From contig NC_133219.1 of NCBI RefSeq assembly GCF_040436345.1, forward strand, positions 19,433,458 through 19,497,457: DNA of 64,000 nt, given 5' to 3'. Positions 50,950-60,643 of the stretch are shown here, piece by piece. How positions within the stretch are numbered: position 1 is the first letter of the stretch; every line of letters starts with the position of its first letter. A model generated the notes under the pieces. That model made no database searches, was not told the DNA's origin, and worked only from the letters and a program-made list of their open reading frames with translations. The position numbers and the translations under genes are program-made. The DNA comes from Pagrus major. Lineage: Eukaryota; Chordata; Actinopteri; Spariformes; Sparidae.

Positions 50950-51097
50950 TTGCTCTGATATGTGAACTATTGTTCAACAGCACGACTCACCAAATCTTTG
51001 TCTCTTTGATTAACAGTTTATGATCCTTCTGATTCCTGTTTATTGGAGAGATTCTTCATCCTGTAATGTCTCAGCTCTGTTCAGAAATGTCGACATC

Positions 51098-51109
51098 AGT
51101 TTCACTTTC
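51098..51109 (-). promoter_or_regulatory. ISRE upstream of TRIM gene 1 (proximal)
   Basis: Minus-strand GAAAGTGAAACT, an exact GAAANNGAAACY interferon-stimulated response element, 149 bases upstream of the ATG. Equivalent sites precede every gene of the array. Confidence 0.75.
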
Positions 51110-51137
51110 GTTGAAAGTAAATAAATGACAGCTGACA

Positions 51138-51147
51138 TTTCGTTTTC
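51138..51147 (-). promoter_or_regulatory. IRF/ISRE-like site upstream of TRIM gene 1 (distal)
   Basis: Minus-strand GAAAACGAAA, an exact GAAANNGAAA match, 28 bases further from the gene than the proximal ISRE. Conserved in all four units. Confidence 0.65.
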
Positions 51148-51150
51148 TCA

Positions 51151-51165
51151 CCAGCAGATGGCGCT
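51151..51165 (+). promoter_or_regulatory. CTCF-type core motif, unit 1
   Basis: CCAGCAGATGGCGCT fits the CTCF core CCASYAGRKGGCRSY at all 15 positions and lies directly behind the two ISRE sites. Binding is not shown. Confidence 0.55.
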
Positions 51166-52560
51166 TTGTGATCTATTAACACATTTTAAGGTAACTGTCC
51201 ACACATACAAAATAAAGTTTCATAAATACTGTTTACATGTTTTAGGAAATAATCACCATGATTCATGTTTGAAAAATTGTTTTAAATGTTTAATCATAAT
51301 TTCATTATATGACATGTACTCTCCCAAGATGGTGGAAATTGCTGTATAGTATTTTATTAATGCAACAACACTGAGTTGGCTTCTCTTCGTAGGGTTTCTT
51401 TCACTCTTTCTCCCATTCCCTCTGTTTCCAACCTTATTCAATCATTTCTCTGAAGTTGGCTCTTTCTACTTTCCCTTTGTCTCTTTTCGTCCGTTTGGGT
51501 TTCTTCTGTATATTGATATTAATCATCTAGTTCTCTGATTCTTCGGATTATTGCTCTGTTCTCTTACGTGCTACACGTGTTTCTATAACTTCAAGACAAT
51601 GTGTTAAGGTGTTATCAATAAAACCATCATTTAAATAGAAAAGTTTCTGTGTTTACAAGCATTGTATTTTTATTGATTGTAGTAACTGGGAAAATGTTGG
51701 AACTGCTTTTGACTAGAATATTTTCTAAGCAGGTAGAAAACATACAAGTTTTTTAACACAACTTAAAGTGAGTCCACAAGACTCAAGATTAAAGATTAAA
51801 GCAAACCCTGCTTTACAATTCAATATCAACAATTCAAAGACATTATCTGCTTTGCACTCAACATTTTTTATACATATTATAGGAAATGAGACTTCTGACA
51901 TGTGGAATGTGGCGACATTTAATTAATGTTTAGCTGTACTTACTCATCAATTTTGATGTCGATGTAAACAATTAGTACCAAGAAAAAATGTCATAGACTG
52001 TCTTCAAGTCTTCAGTGTCAACTAGCAGAATCATTCACTCGACAGTGAGTCAGGTGACGATGAGCCTTTAGTTTCACCTTCAGCATCACATTAGAGAGAA
52101 GTCTTTCCATTATAACTGGACCACTAATCCTCACTGCTAAACCAGACTGTGTGAATAAGATACAATAATGTTTAGCTCAGCTGACACTGACAGTTCTCAT
52201 AAAATGATGCCCACATGTTACAAACAGCTTTCATATGAATCTCATTGACAACTGAAATGTGTAATGTTATATTTTATTTTTCACGAGCAAGTACCATCCA
52301 CCAGCTGTGAAAATCATGATGAACCTAAAGACAAAATACAACTGAATTTATCATCAACTGCATCACAGCATACAGAGTTAAACAAAATGGAGGCGGCAGT
52401 CTGCAGCAACACTCCCAAAACTAATCAGTTAAAGACTAAATCAGGAAATAATCAAATCTCTTGTGTCCTCTGAGTAAAACGACGGCCCCAGAGTGAACAA
52501 ATCAGAGTATCTTGATACACTACATTGTGACTGACAGACTTAAAACAAGAGCCTCGACAC

Positions 52561-52566
52561 TTTATT
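52561..52566 (-). terminator. Poly(A) signal AATAAA of TRIM gene 2
   Basis: Minus-strand AATAAAGTGTCG about 593 bases after the stop codon, equivalent in position to the other three copies. Confidence 0.5.
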
Positions 52567-53158
52567 ATGACCTGATAAACATAAATATCTTTATCAACTG
52601 TTATCTTTATGAGAATCAAAATGTACTTTGTTAAAGAGATACTGCCAACAGATCAGCAATGTTAGTAAAAATAAAACAACATGACAGCATATTCAGTTGA
52701 AATAATCTCAATTGGAGGTGGAAAGTGAAAAATAAAAGTTTCTGATGAACTAACATTGATTAAAAACATTGATTGGGAGGAACTGAGACTCAAGAAAAGA
52801 ACAAACCAACATGAAAAACACTTTGAATGATTCATTTCAGACTGAAGAACAGTTAGAAAACATTTCTGTGACCTTTGACACCAAATCAAATCTGCAGAAG
52901 ATGTTGAGGAACAAAAAGATCAAGAAACTGATGAGCAATGTTTGTACTATAACACTAACCTAAGCCCAACCTAAATTCACAACTTACCACTAACCTGAAC
53001 CAGGACCTGAGAAATGACACCTTGTTTGCCTCTTTAGGACCGGGCTCTGGTCCTCATGACGACTACTGGTCCTGACAAGGTCAGTGTTTATAGCCTGTAA
53101 GAACCACACACATACACACACTGGAGACAACAACACTTATTCCTAACATTCCTGAACA

Positions 53159-54598
53159 TCACAGAGAAATATCAGTCTGACAGATTTTGACATCAGCAGT
53201 TTTAGCATCACCAGCATTTCCAATACTGAAATATGGGAAGAGTTTCTCAGTGAAAGTGTCTCTGCGAGTGCAGAGGTGAGTCGTGTCTTCATGGTCGTAG
53301 AAGGACACCTCCCCCCTGTCATAGTCCAGCTGGACTCTGATCCTCTGGAGACTCTTCTTCACTCTGACAGTCTCACCATCACCATTAGTGTATTTTCCAC
53401 TGCGATGCATAAAACACCAGATTCCATATTCTGGTGAAGCAGATAACTCTCCCTTCCTGTCAACTGACTCTTTAACCAAACCTACATTCCAGCTAGGATG
53501 AATTCCCACCTCCACCTCCCAGCTGTGTTTCCCTGAGCTGAAGCCCTCAGAGCCAAAAACATTGACATACTTAGTGTTTCTCTCTGGATTGTCAGGAAGC
53601 TGCTGATATGTGTCTCCACATCTCACACTGGTCAGATCATCAGACAGATGGAGCCAGGGGTTTGCAGTGTTTGGGTCCAGAATGACAGGACTGAAGTGGA
53701 CCTTGTCCTTCATCTTCTCCCAGACTCTGAAGGACAGGTTCCCCAGGTGTTTGGCCACATCTATCAGCGCTCCTGAGACCAGCTGTGGATCTGGCAGTGA
53801 GCACTGGACTCTGGCTCTGGTCTGAGTGGCTTTATAACTGCTGAGGAATGGCACGTTGTGTTTCTGCAGCTCTTCTTCAACAGTACAGATACTGTCTGAC
53901 AGAGAGGAGATCTGCTCCTCCATCATCTTCATCTCTCTGCTGATAGTCTTCCCCTTCTGCTCCTTTTCCTCCCTCAGAGCTGCCAGTCTGGACTCCTCTT
54001 CCTCTTTCAGGAACTGGTGGAGCTTGTTGAACTCTGCTCTGATCTGCCTCTCTGTGGACAACAGCTGCTTCTTGGAGTGTTCAATCACTTCATTGTATGT
54101 TTTTTTCACATGTTTGTATTTGTTCCTCTTGTCCTGTAGAGACTTTAAGTCAGATTTCAGCTGCTCCTTCAGCTCACTGACTGCTTGTTCTACAGGAACC
54201 ACCTTGTGAGTCTGGTGGAGAGAAAACTCACAGACAGGACACACAGCTCTCTGCTCGTCCTCACAGAACCAATAAGAGACTTCTGGGTGTTTATCACACA
54301 CGACCTCCTCTTTCACCTCCACCTTCTTCTCTCCTTTTTCTGTCTTAGGTGGTCCAGTATTCAGTCTCTTAGCAAAGGCATTGGCCAGTTCCTTCAGTGT
54401 GAAGTTCACATCTGGATCATCATTCAACGGTTTTCTTTTACAAATGGGACAGTTTTTGTTTTCAGCTTGTTCCCAGAATTTTTGCAGGCAGCTTGAACAG
54501 AAGCTGTGGTTGCAGCTCAGAGACACAGGATCTCTGAAAGTCTCTGAACACACATGGCAGCTCAGGAAACTTTCAACAAGAGCAATTTTCTCAGCCAT
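53159..54598 (-). CDS. TRIM E3 ubiquitin ligase 2, intronless
   Basis: 479 codons with the same architecture as its neighbours: RING beginning CHVCSETFRDPV, B-box 2 beginning CDKHPEVSYWFC, coiled coil, and B30.2 starting DPNTANPWLHLSDD. All zinc ligands are present and the frame is intact, so it should be a working E3 ligase. Its B30.2 loops differ from copy 1 at the segments reading CGDTYQQ, NTKYVNVFGSEG, GIHPSWNVG, GELSASPEYG and CFMHRSGKYTNGDGE. LDYDRGEVSF and HLCTRRDTF place its 3' end with copy 4. Intronless TRIM35-like / A33-like family; probably interferon-inducible from its upstream ISRE pair. Confidence 0.93.
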   Translation of the reverse strand: MAEKIALVESFLSCHVCSETFRDPVSLSCNHSFCSSCLQKFWEQAENKNCPICKRKPLNDDPDVNFTLKELANAFAKRLNTGPPKTEKGEKKVEVKEEVVCDKHPEVSYWFCEDEQRAVCPVCEFSLHQTHKVVPVEQAVSELKEQLKSDLKSLQDKRNKYKHVKKTYNEVIEHSKKQLLSTERQIRAEFNKLHQFLKEEEESRLAALREEKEQKGKTISREMKMMEEQISSLSDSICTVEEELQKHNVPFLSSYKATQTRARVQCSLPDPQLVSGALIDVAKHLGNLSFRVWEKMKDKVHFSPVILDPNTANPWLHLSDDLTSVRCGDTYQQLPDNPERNTKYVNVFGSEGFSSGKHSWEVEVGIHPSWNVGLVKESVDRKGELSASPEYGIWCFMHRSGKYTNGDGETVRVKKSLQRIRVQLDYDRGEVSFYDHEDTTHLCTRRDTFTEKLFPYFSIGNAGDAKTADVKICQTDISL

Positions 54599-54746
54599 TT
54601 GCTCTGATATGTGAATTATTCTTCAACAGCACGACTCACCAAATCTTTGTCTCTCTGATTAACAGTTTATGATCCTTCTGATTCCTGTTTATTGGAGAGA
54701 TTCTTCACCCTGTAATGTCTCAGCTCTGTTCAGAAATGTGGAAATC

Positions 54747-54758
54747 AGTTTCACTTTC
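54747..54758 (-). promoter_or_regulatory. ISRE upstream of TRIM gene 2 (proximal)
   Basis: Minus-strand GAAAGTGAAACT, 149 bases upstream of the ATG. Identical to the site of copy 1. Confidence 0.75.
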
Positions 54759-54786
54759 CTTGAACGTAAATTAATGACAGCTGACG

Positions 54787-54796
54787 TTTCGTTTTC
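54787..54796 (-). promoter_or_regulatory. IRF/ISRE-like site upstream of TRIM gene 2 (distal)
   Basis: Minus-strand GAAAACGAAA, exact GAAANNGAAA match with the same spacing as in copy 1. Confidence 0.65.
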
Positions 54797-54799
54797 TCA

Positions 54800-54814
54800 C
54801 CAGCAGATGGCGCT
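54800..54814 (+). promoter_or_regulatory. CTCF-type core motif, unit 2
   Basis: CCAGCAGATGGCGCT, identical to the motif in units 1 and 3. Confidence 0.55.
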
Positions 54815-56382
54815 TTGTGATCTATTAACAGATTTTAAGGTAACTGTCCACACATACAAAATAAAATGCAAGTTTCATAAATACTGTTTACATGTTTTAG
54901 GAAATAATCACCATGATGATTCATGTTTGAAAAATTGTTTTAAATGTTTAATCATCATTTCATTATATGACATGTACTCTCCCAAGATGGTGGAAATTGC
55001 TGTAGAGTATTTTATTAATGCAACAACACCGAGTTGGCTTCTCTTCATAGGGTTTCTTTCACTCTTTCTCCCATTCCCTCTGTTTCCAACCTTATTCAAT
55101 CATTTCTCTGCAGTTGGCTCTTTCTACTTTCCCTTTGTCTCTTTTCGTCCGTTTGGGTTTCTTCTGTATATTGATATTAATCATCTAGTTCTCTGATTCT
55201 TCGGATTATTGCTCTGTTCTCTTACGTGCTACACGTGTTTCTATAACTTTAAGACAATGTGTTAAGGTGTTATCAATAAAACCATAATTTAATTAGAAAA
55301 GCGATTCAGTTTCTGTGTTTACAAGCATTGTATTTTTATTGATTGTAGTAACTGGGAAAATGTGGGAACTGCTTTTGACTAGAATATTTTCTAAGCAGGT
55401 AGAAAACATACAAGTTTTTTAACACAACTTAAAGTGAGTCCACAGTTATCCAGCATCAATCCTGAAGATCATCCAGCACAGACTCGTGCTATTGGGTTGT
55501 TGGGACAGTTAACATAAACACACAGGAACAAACAGCAGCTCCACCGTAATGAATGTTCAAGAATGATTAAATAAATGCTGCTGGGAAATAATAAAGGTTA
55601 ATGTTAGAGATCAAGATTAAAGCAAACACTGCTTTACAATTCAATATCAACATTCAAAGACATTATCTGCTTTGCACTCAACATTTTTTATACATATTAT
55701 AGGAAATGAGACTTCTGACATGTGGAACGTGGTGACATTTAATTAACGTTTAGCTGTACTTACTCATCAATTTTAATGTCGATGTAAACAATTAATACCA
55801 AGAAAACATGTCATAGACTGTCTTTAAGAGTCTTTAGTGTCAACTAGCAGAATCATTCACTCGACAGTGAGTCAGGTGACGATGAACCTTTAGTTTCACC
55901 TTCAGCGTCACATTAGAGAGAAGTCTTTCCATTATAACTGGACCACTAATCCTCACTGCTAAACCAGACTGTGAATACGATACAATAATGTTTAGCTCAG
56001 CTGACACTGACAGTTATCATAAAATGATGCCCACATGTTACAAACAGCTTTCATATAAATCTCATTGACAACTGAAATGTGTAATGTTATATTTTATTTC
56101 TCAAGACCAAGTACCATCCACCAGCTGTGAAAATCATGATGAACCTAAAGACAAAATACAACTTAATTTATCATCAACTGCATCACAGCATACAGAGTCA
56201 AACAAAATGGAGGAGGCAGTCTGCAGCAACACTCCCAAAACTAATCAGTTACAGACCAAATCAGGAAATAATCAAATCTCTTGTGTTCTCTGAGTAAAAC
56301 GACGGCCCCCAGAGTGAACATAATCACAGTATCTTGATACACTACATTGTGACTGACAGACTTAAAACAAGAGCCTCGACAC

Positions 56383-56388
56383 TTTATT
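56383..56388 (-). terminator. Poly(A) signal AATAAA of TRIM gene 3
   Basis: Minus-strand AATAAAGTGTCG about 596 bases after the stop codon. Confidence 0.5.
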
Positions 56389-56983
56389 ATGACCTGAGAA
56401 ACATAAACATCTTTATCAACTGTTATCTTTATGAGAATCAAAATGTACTTTGTTAAAGAGATACTGCCAACAGATCAGCAACGTAAGTAAACATAAAACA
56501 ACATGACAGAATATTAAGTTGAAATAATTTCAATTGGAAGTGGAAAGTCAAAAATAAAAAGTTTCTGATAAACTAACATTGATTAAAAACATTGATTGGG
56601 AGGAACTGAGACTCAAGAAAACAACAAACCAACATGAAAAACACTTTGAATGATTCATTTCAGACTGAAGAACAGTTAGAAAACATTTCTGTGACCTTTG
56701 ACACCAAATCAAATCTGCAGAAGATGTTGAGGAACAAAAAAATCAGGAAACTGTTGAACAATGTTTGTACTATAACACTAACCTTAGCCCAACCTAAATT
56801 CACACCTTACCACTAACCTGAACCAGGACCTGAGAAATGACACCTTGTTTGCCTCTTTAGGACCGGGCTCTGGTCCCCATGACGACTACTGGTCCTGACA
56901 AGGTCAGTGTTTATAGCCTGTAAGAAACACACACAAATACACACACTGCAGACAACAACATCTATTCCTAACATTCCTGAACA

Positions 56984-58423
56984 TCACAGAGAAATATCAG
57001 TCTGACAGATTTTGATATCAGCAGTTTTAGCATCACCAGCCTCTCCAATACTGAAATATGGGAAGAGTTTCTCAGTGAAAGTGTCTCTGTGAGTGTAGAG
57101 ATGAGTCGTGTCTTCAGGGTCGTAGAAGGACACCTCCCCACTGTCATAGTCCAGCTGGACTCTGATCCTCTGGAGACTCTTCTTCACTCTGACAGTCTCA
57201 CCAACACCATTAGAGTATTTTCCACTGCGATGCGTTAAACACCAGATTCCATATTTTGGTGAAGCAGATAACTCTCCCTTCCTGTCAACTGACTCTTTAA
57301 CCAAACCTACATTCCAGTCAGGATGATCTCCCACCTCCACCTCCCAGCTGTGTTTCCCTGAGCTGAAGCCCTCAGAGCCCAGAACAATGGTATACTTAGT
57401 GTTTCTCTCTGGATTGTCAGGAAGCTGCTGGTCTGTGTCTCCCTGTCTCACACTGGTCAGATCATCAGACAGATGGAGCCAGCGGTTTGCAGTGTTTGGG
57501 TCCAGAATGACAGGACTGAAGTGGACCTTGTCCTTCATCTTCTCCCAGACTCTGAAGGACAGGTTGCCCAGGTGTTTGGCCACATCTATCAGCGCTCCTG
57601 AGACCAGCTGTGGATCTGACAGTGAGCACTGGACTCTGGCTCTGGTCTGAGTGGCTTTATAACTGCTGAGGAATGGCACGTTGTGTTTCTGCAGCTCTTC
57701 TTCAACAGCACAGATACTGTCTGACAGAGAGGAGATCTGCTCCTCCATCATCTTCATCTCTCTGCTGATAGTCTTCCCCTTCTGCTCCTCTTCCTCCCTC
57801 AGAGCTGCCAGTCTGGACTCCTCTTCCTCTTTCAGGAACTGGTGGAGCTTGTTGAACTCTGCTCTGATCTGCCTCTCTGTGAACAACAGCTGCTTCTTGG
57901 AGTGTTCAATCACTTCATTGTATGTTTCCTCCACATGTTTGTATTTGTTCCTCTTGTCCTGTAGAGACTTTAAGTCAGATTTCAGCTGCTCCTTCAGCTC
58001 ACTGACTGCTTGTTCTACAGGAACCACCTTGTGAGTCTGGTGGAGAGAAAACTCACAGACAGGACACACAGCTCTCTGCTCGTCCTCACAGAACCAATAA
58101 GAGACTTCTGGGTGTTTATCACACACGACCTCCTCTTTCACCTCCACCTTCTTCTCTCCTTTTTCTGTCTCAGGTGGTCCAGTGTTCAGTCTCTCAGCAA
58201 AGGAGTCAGCCAGTTCCTTCAGTGTAAAGTTCACATCTGGATCAACATTCAACGGTTTCCTTTTACAAATGGGACAGTTTTTGTTTTTAGCTTGTTCCCA
58301 GAATTTTTGCAGGCAGCTTGAACAGAAGCTGTGGTTGCAGCTCAGAGACACAGGATCTCTGAAAGTCTCTGAACACACATGGCAGCTCAGGTAACTTTCA
58401 ACACGAGCAATTTTCTCAGCCAT
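56984..58423 (-). CDS. TRIM E3 ubiquitin ligase 3, intronless
   Basis: 479 codons; RING (MAEKIARVESYLSCHVC start, all eight ligands), B-box 2, coiled coil and B30.2 are intact. The B30.2 loops read RQGDTDQQ, NTKYTIVLGSEG, GDHPDWNVG, GELSASPKYG and CLTHRSGKYSNGVGE; the 3' end (LDYDSGEVSF, HLYTHRDTF) agrees with copy 1, as expected for two type A units. Predicted cytosolic E3 ligase of the fish intronless TRIM35-like / A33-like group. The leader resembles copies 2 and 4 but has a short deletion (TTGGAGATTC instead of TTGGAGAGATTC). Confidence 0.93.
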   Translation of the reverse strand: MAEKIARVESYLSCHVCSETFRDPVSLSCNHSFCSSCLQKFWEQAKNKNCPICKRKPLNVDPDVNFTLKELADSFAERLNTGPPETEKGEKKVEVKEEVVCDKHPEVSYWFCEDEQRAVCPVCEFSLHQTHKVVPVEQAVSELKEQLKSDLKSLQDKRNKYKHVEETYNEVIEHSKKQLLFTERQIRAEFNKLHQFLKEEEESRLAALREEEEQKGKTISREMKMMEEQISSLSDSICAVEEELQKHNVPFLSSYKATQTRARVQCSLSDPQLVSGALIDVAKHLGNLSFRVWEKMKDKVHFSPVILDPNTANRWLHLSDDLTSVRQGDTDQQLPDNPERNTKYTIVLGSEGFSSGKHSWEVEVGDHPDWNVGLVKESVDRKGELSASPKYGIWCLTHRSGKYSNGVGETVRVKKSLQRIRVQLDYDSGEVSFYDPEDTTHLYTHRDTFTEKLFPYFSIGEAGDAKTADIKICQTDISL

Positions 58424-58572
58424 TTGATCTGATATGTGAATTATTCTTCAACAGCACGACTCACCATATCTTTGTCTCTCTGATTAACAGTTTATGATCC
58501 TTCTGATTCCTGTTTATTGGAGATTCTTCACCCTGTAATGGCGTCTCAGCTCCATTCAGAAATGTGGAAATC

Positions 58573-58584
58573 AGTTTCACTTTC
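58573..58584 (-). promoter_or_regulatory. ISRE upstream of TRIM gene 3 (proximal)
   Basis: Minus-strand GAAAGTGAAACT, 150 bases upstream of the ATG. Confidence 0.75.
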
Positions 58585-58612
58585 CTTGAACGTAAATTAA
58601 TGACAGCTGACA

Positions 58613-58622
58613 TTTCGTTTTC
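58613..58622 (-). promoter_or_regulatory. IRF/ISRE-like site upstream of TRIM gene 3 (distal)
   Basis: Minus-strand GAAAACGAAA, same spacing as in the other units. Confidence 0.65.
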
Positions 58623-58625
58623 TCA

Positions 58626-58640
58626 CCAGCAGATGGCGCT
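58626..58640 (+). promoter_or_regulatory. CTCF-type core motif, unit 3
   Basis: CCAGCAGATGGCGCT, all 15 core positions matched. Confidence 0.55.
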
Positions 58641-60042
58641 TTGTGATCTATTAACACATTTTAAGGTAACTGCCCAGACATACAAAATAAAATGCAAGTT
58701 TCATAAATACTGTTTACATGTTTTAGGAAATAATCACCATGATGATTCATGTATGAAAAAATGTTTTAAATGTTTAATCATAATTTCATTATATGACATG
58801 TACTCTCCCAAGATGGTGAAAATTGCTGTAGAGTATTTTATTAATGCAACAACACTGAGTTGGCTTCTCTTCGTAGGGTTTCTTTCACTCTTTCTCCCAT
58901 TCCCTCTGTTTCCAACCTTATTCAATCATTTCTCTGCAGTTGGCTCTTTCTACTTTCCCTTTGTCTCTTTTCGTCTGTTTGGGTTTCTTCTGTATATTGA
59001 TATTAATCATCTAGTTCTCTGATTCTTCGGATTTTTGCTCTGTTCTCTTACGTGCTACACGTGTTTCTATAACTTCAAGACAATGTGTTAAGGTGTTATC
59101 AATAAAACCATCATTTAAATAGAAAAGTTTCTGTGTTTACAAGCATTGTATTTTTATTGATTGTAGTAACTGGGAAAATGTTGGAACTGCTTTTGACTAG
59201 AATATTTTCTAAGCAGGTAGAAAACATACAAGTTTTTTAACACAACTTAAAGTGAGTCCACAAGACTCAAGATTAAAGATTAAAGCAAACCCTGCTTTAC
59301 AATTCAATATCAACAATTCAAAGACATTATCTGCTTTGCACTCAACATTTTTTATACATATAGGAAATGAGACTTCTGACATGTGGAATGTGGTGACATT
59401 TAATTAATGTTTAGCTGTACTTACTAATCAATTTTGATGTCGATATAAACAATTAGTACCAAGAAAAAATGTCATAGACTGTCTTCAAGTCTTCAGTGTC
59501 AACTAGCAGAATCATTCACTTGACAGTGAGTCAGGTGACGATGAACCTTTAGTTTCACCTTCAGCGTCACATTAGAGAGAAGTCTTTCCATTATAACTGG
59601 ACCACTAATCCTCACTGCTAAACCAGACTGTGTGAATACGATACAATAATGTTTAGCTCAGCTGACACTGACAGTTATCATAAAATGATGCCCACATGTT
59701 ACAAACAGCTTTCATATAAATCTCATTGACAACTGAAATGTGCAATGTTATATTTTATTTTTCAAGAGCAAGTACCATCCACCAGCTGTGAAAATCATGA
59801 TGAACCTAAAGACAAAATACAACTGAATTTATCATCAACTGCATCACAGCATACAGAGTCAAACAAAATGGAGGAGGCAGTCTGCAGCAACACTCCCAAA
59901 ACTAATCAGTTACAGACTAAATCAGGAAATAATCAAATCTCTTGTGTCCTCTGAGTAAAACGACGGCCCCAGAGTGAACATAATCACACTATCTTGATAC
60001 ACTACATTGTGACTGACAGACTTAAAACAAGAGCCTCGACAC

Positions 60043-60048
60043 TTTATT
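60043..60048 (-). terminator. Poly(A) signal AATAAA of TRIM gene 4
   Basis: Minus-strand AATAAAGTGTCG about 596 bases after the stop codon. Confidence 0.5.
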
Positions 60049-60643
60049 ATGACCTGAGAAACATAAACATCTTTATCAACTGTTATCTTTATGAGAATAA
60101 AATGTACTTTGTTAAAGAGATACTGCCAACAGATCAGCAACGTAAGTAAACATAAAACAACATGACAGAATATTAAGTTGAAATAATCTCAATTGGAAGT
60201 GGAAAGTCAAAAATAAAAAGTTTCTGATAAACTAACATTGATTAAAAACATTGATTGGGAGGAACTGAGACTCAAGAAAACAACAAACCAACATGAAAAA
60301 CACTTTGGATGATTCATTTCAGACTGAAGAACAGTTAGAAAACATTTCTGTGACCTTTGACACCAAATCAAATCTGCAGAAGATGTTGAGGAACAAAAAA
60401 AATCAGGAAACTGTTGAACAATGTTTGTGCTATAACACTAACCTTAGCCCAACCTAAATTCACACCTTACCACTAACCTGAACCAGGACCTGAGAAATGA
60501 CACCTTGTTTGCCTCTTTAGGACCGGGCTCTGGTCCCCATGACGACTACTGGTCCTGACAAGGTCAGTGTTTATAGCCTGTAAGAAACACACACAAACAC
60601 ACACACTGCAGACAACAACATCTATTCCTAACATTCCTGAACA

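Larger units (their letters stand above)
47565..51364. repeat. TRIM array unit 1 (type A)
   Basis: First of four tandem units, all starting at ACAACACTGAGTTGGC or its close variant. 3,800 bases, containing the TRIM gene at 49528-50949. Type A markers: the extra segment of about 160 bases beginning GTTATCCAGC (about 47,987-48,150), GACGGCCCCCAG with five C, and GTCTTTAAGAGTC. Confidence 0.92.
51365..55022. repeat. TRIM array unit 2 (type B)
   Basis: 3,658 bases, with the TRIM gene at 53159-54598. Type B markers: no GTTATCCAGC segment (GTCCACAAGACTCAAG instead), GACGGCCCCAG with four C, GTCTTCAAGTCTTC, GTGTGAATA. Confidence 0.92.
55023..58848. repeat. TRIM array unit 3 (type A)
   Basis: 3,826 bases, with the TRIM gene at 56984-58423. 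Carries the type A markers of unit 1, including the extra segment beginning GTTATCCAGC (55,446 to about 55,608) and the five-C run. Confidence 0.92.

Noticed and set aside
50225-50965. Plus-strand frames opposite the TRIM coding regions (also in the other three units)
   Set aside because: Antisense shadows of the TRIM genes, rich in Ser/Leu/Phe as expected from the complement of Glu/Lys-rich coiled coil.
50965-51001. Possible 5'UTR intron of the TRIM genes (donor GGTGAGTCG, acceptor ATATCAG)
   Set aside because: The intron would be only about 36 bases, too short to splice in a vertebrate.
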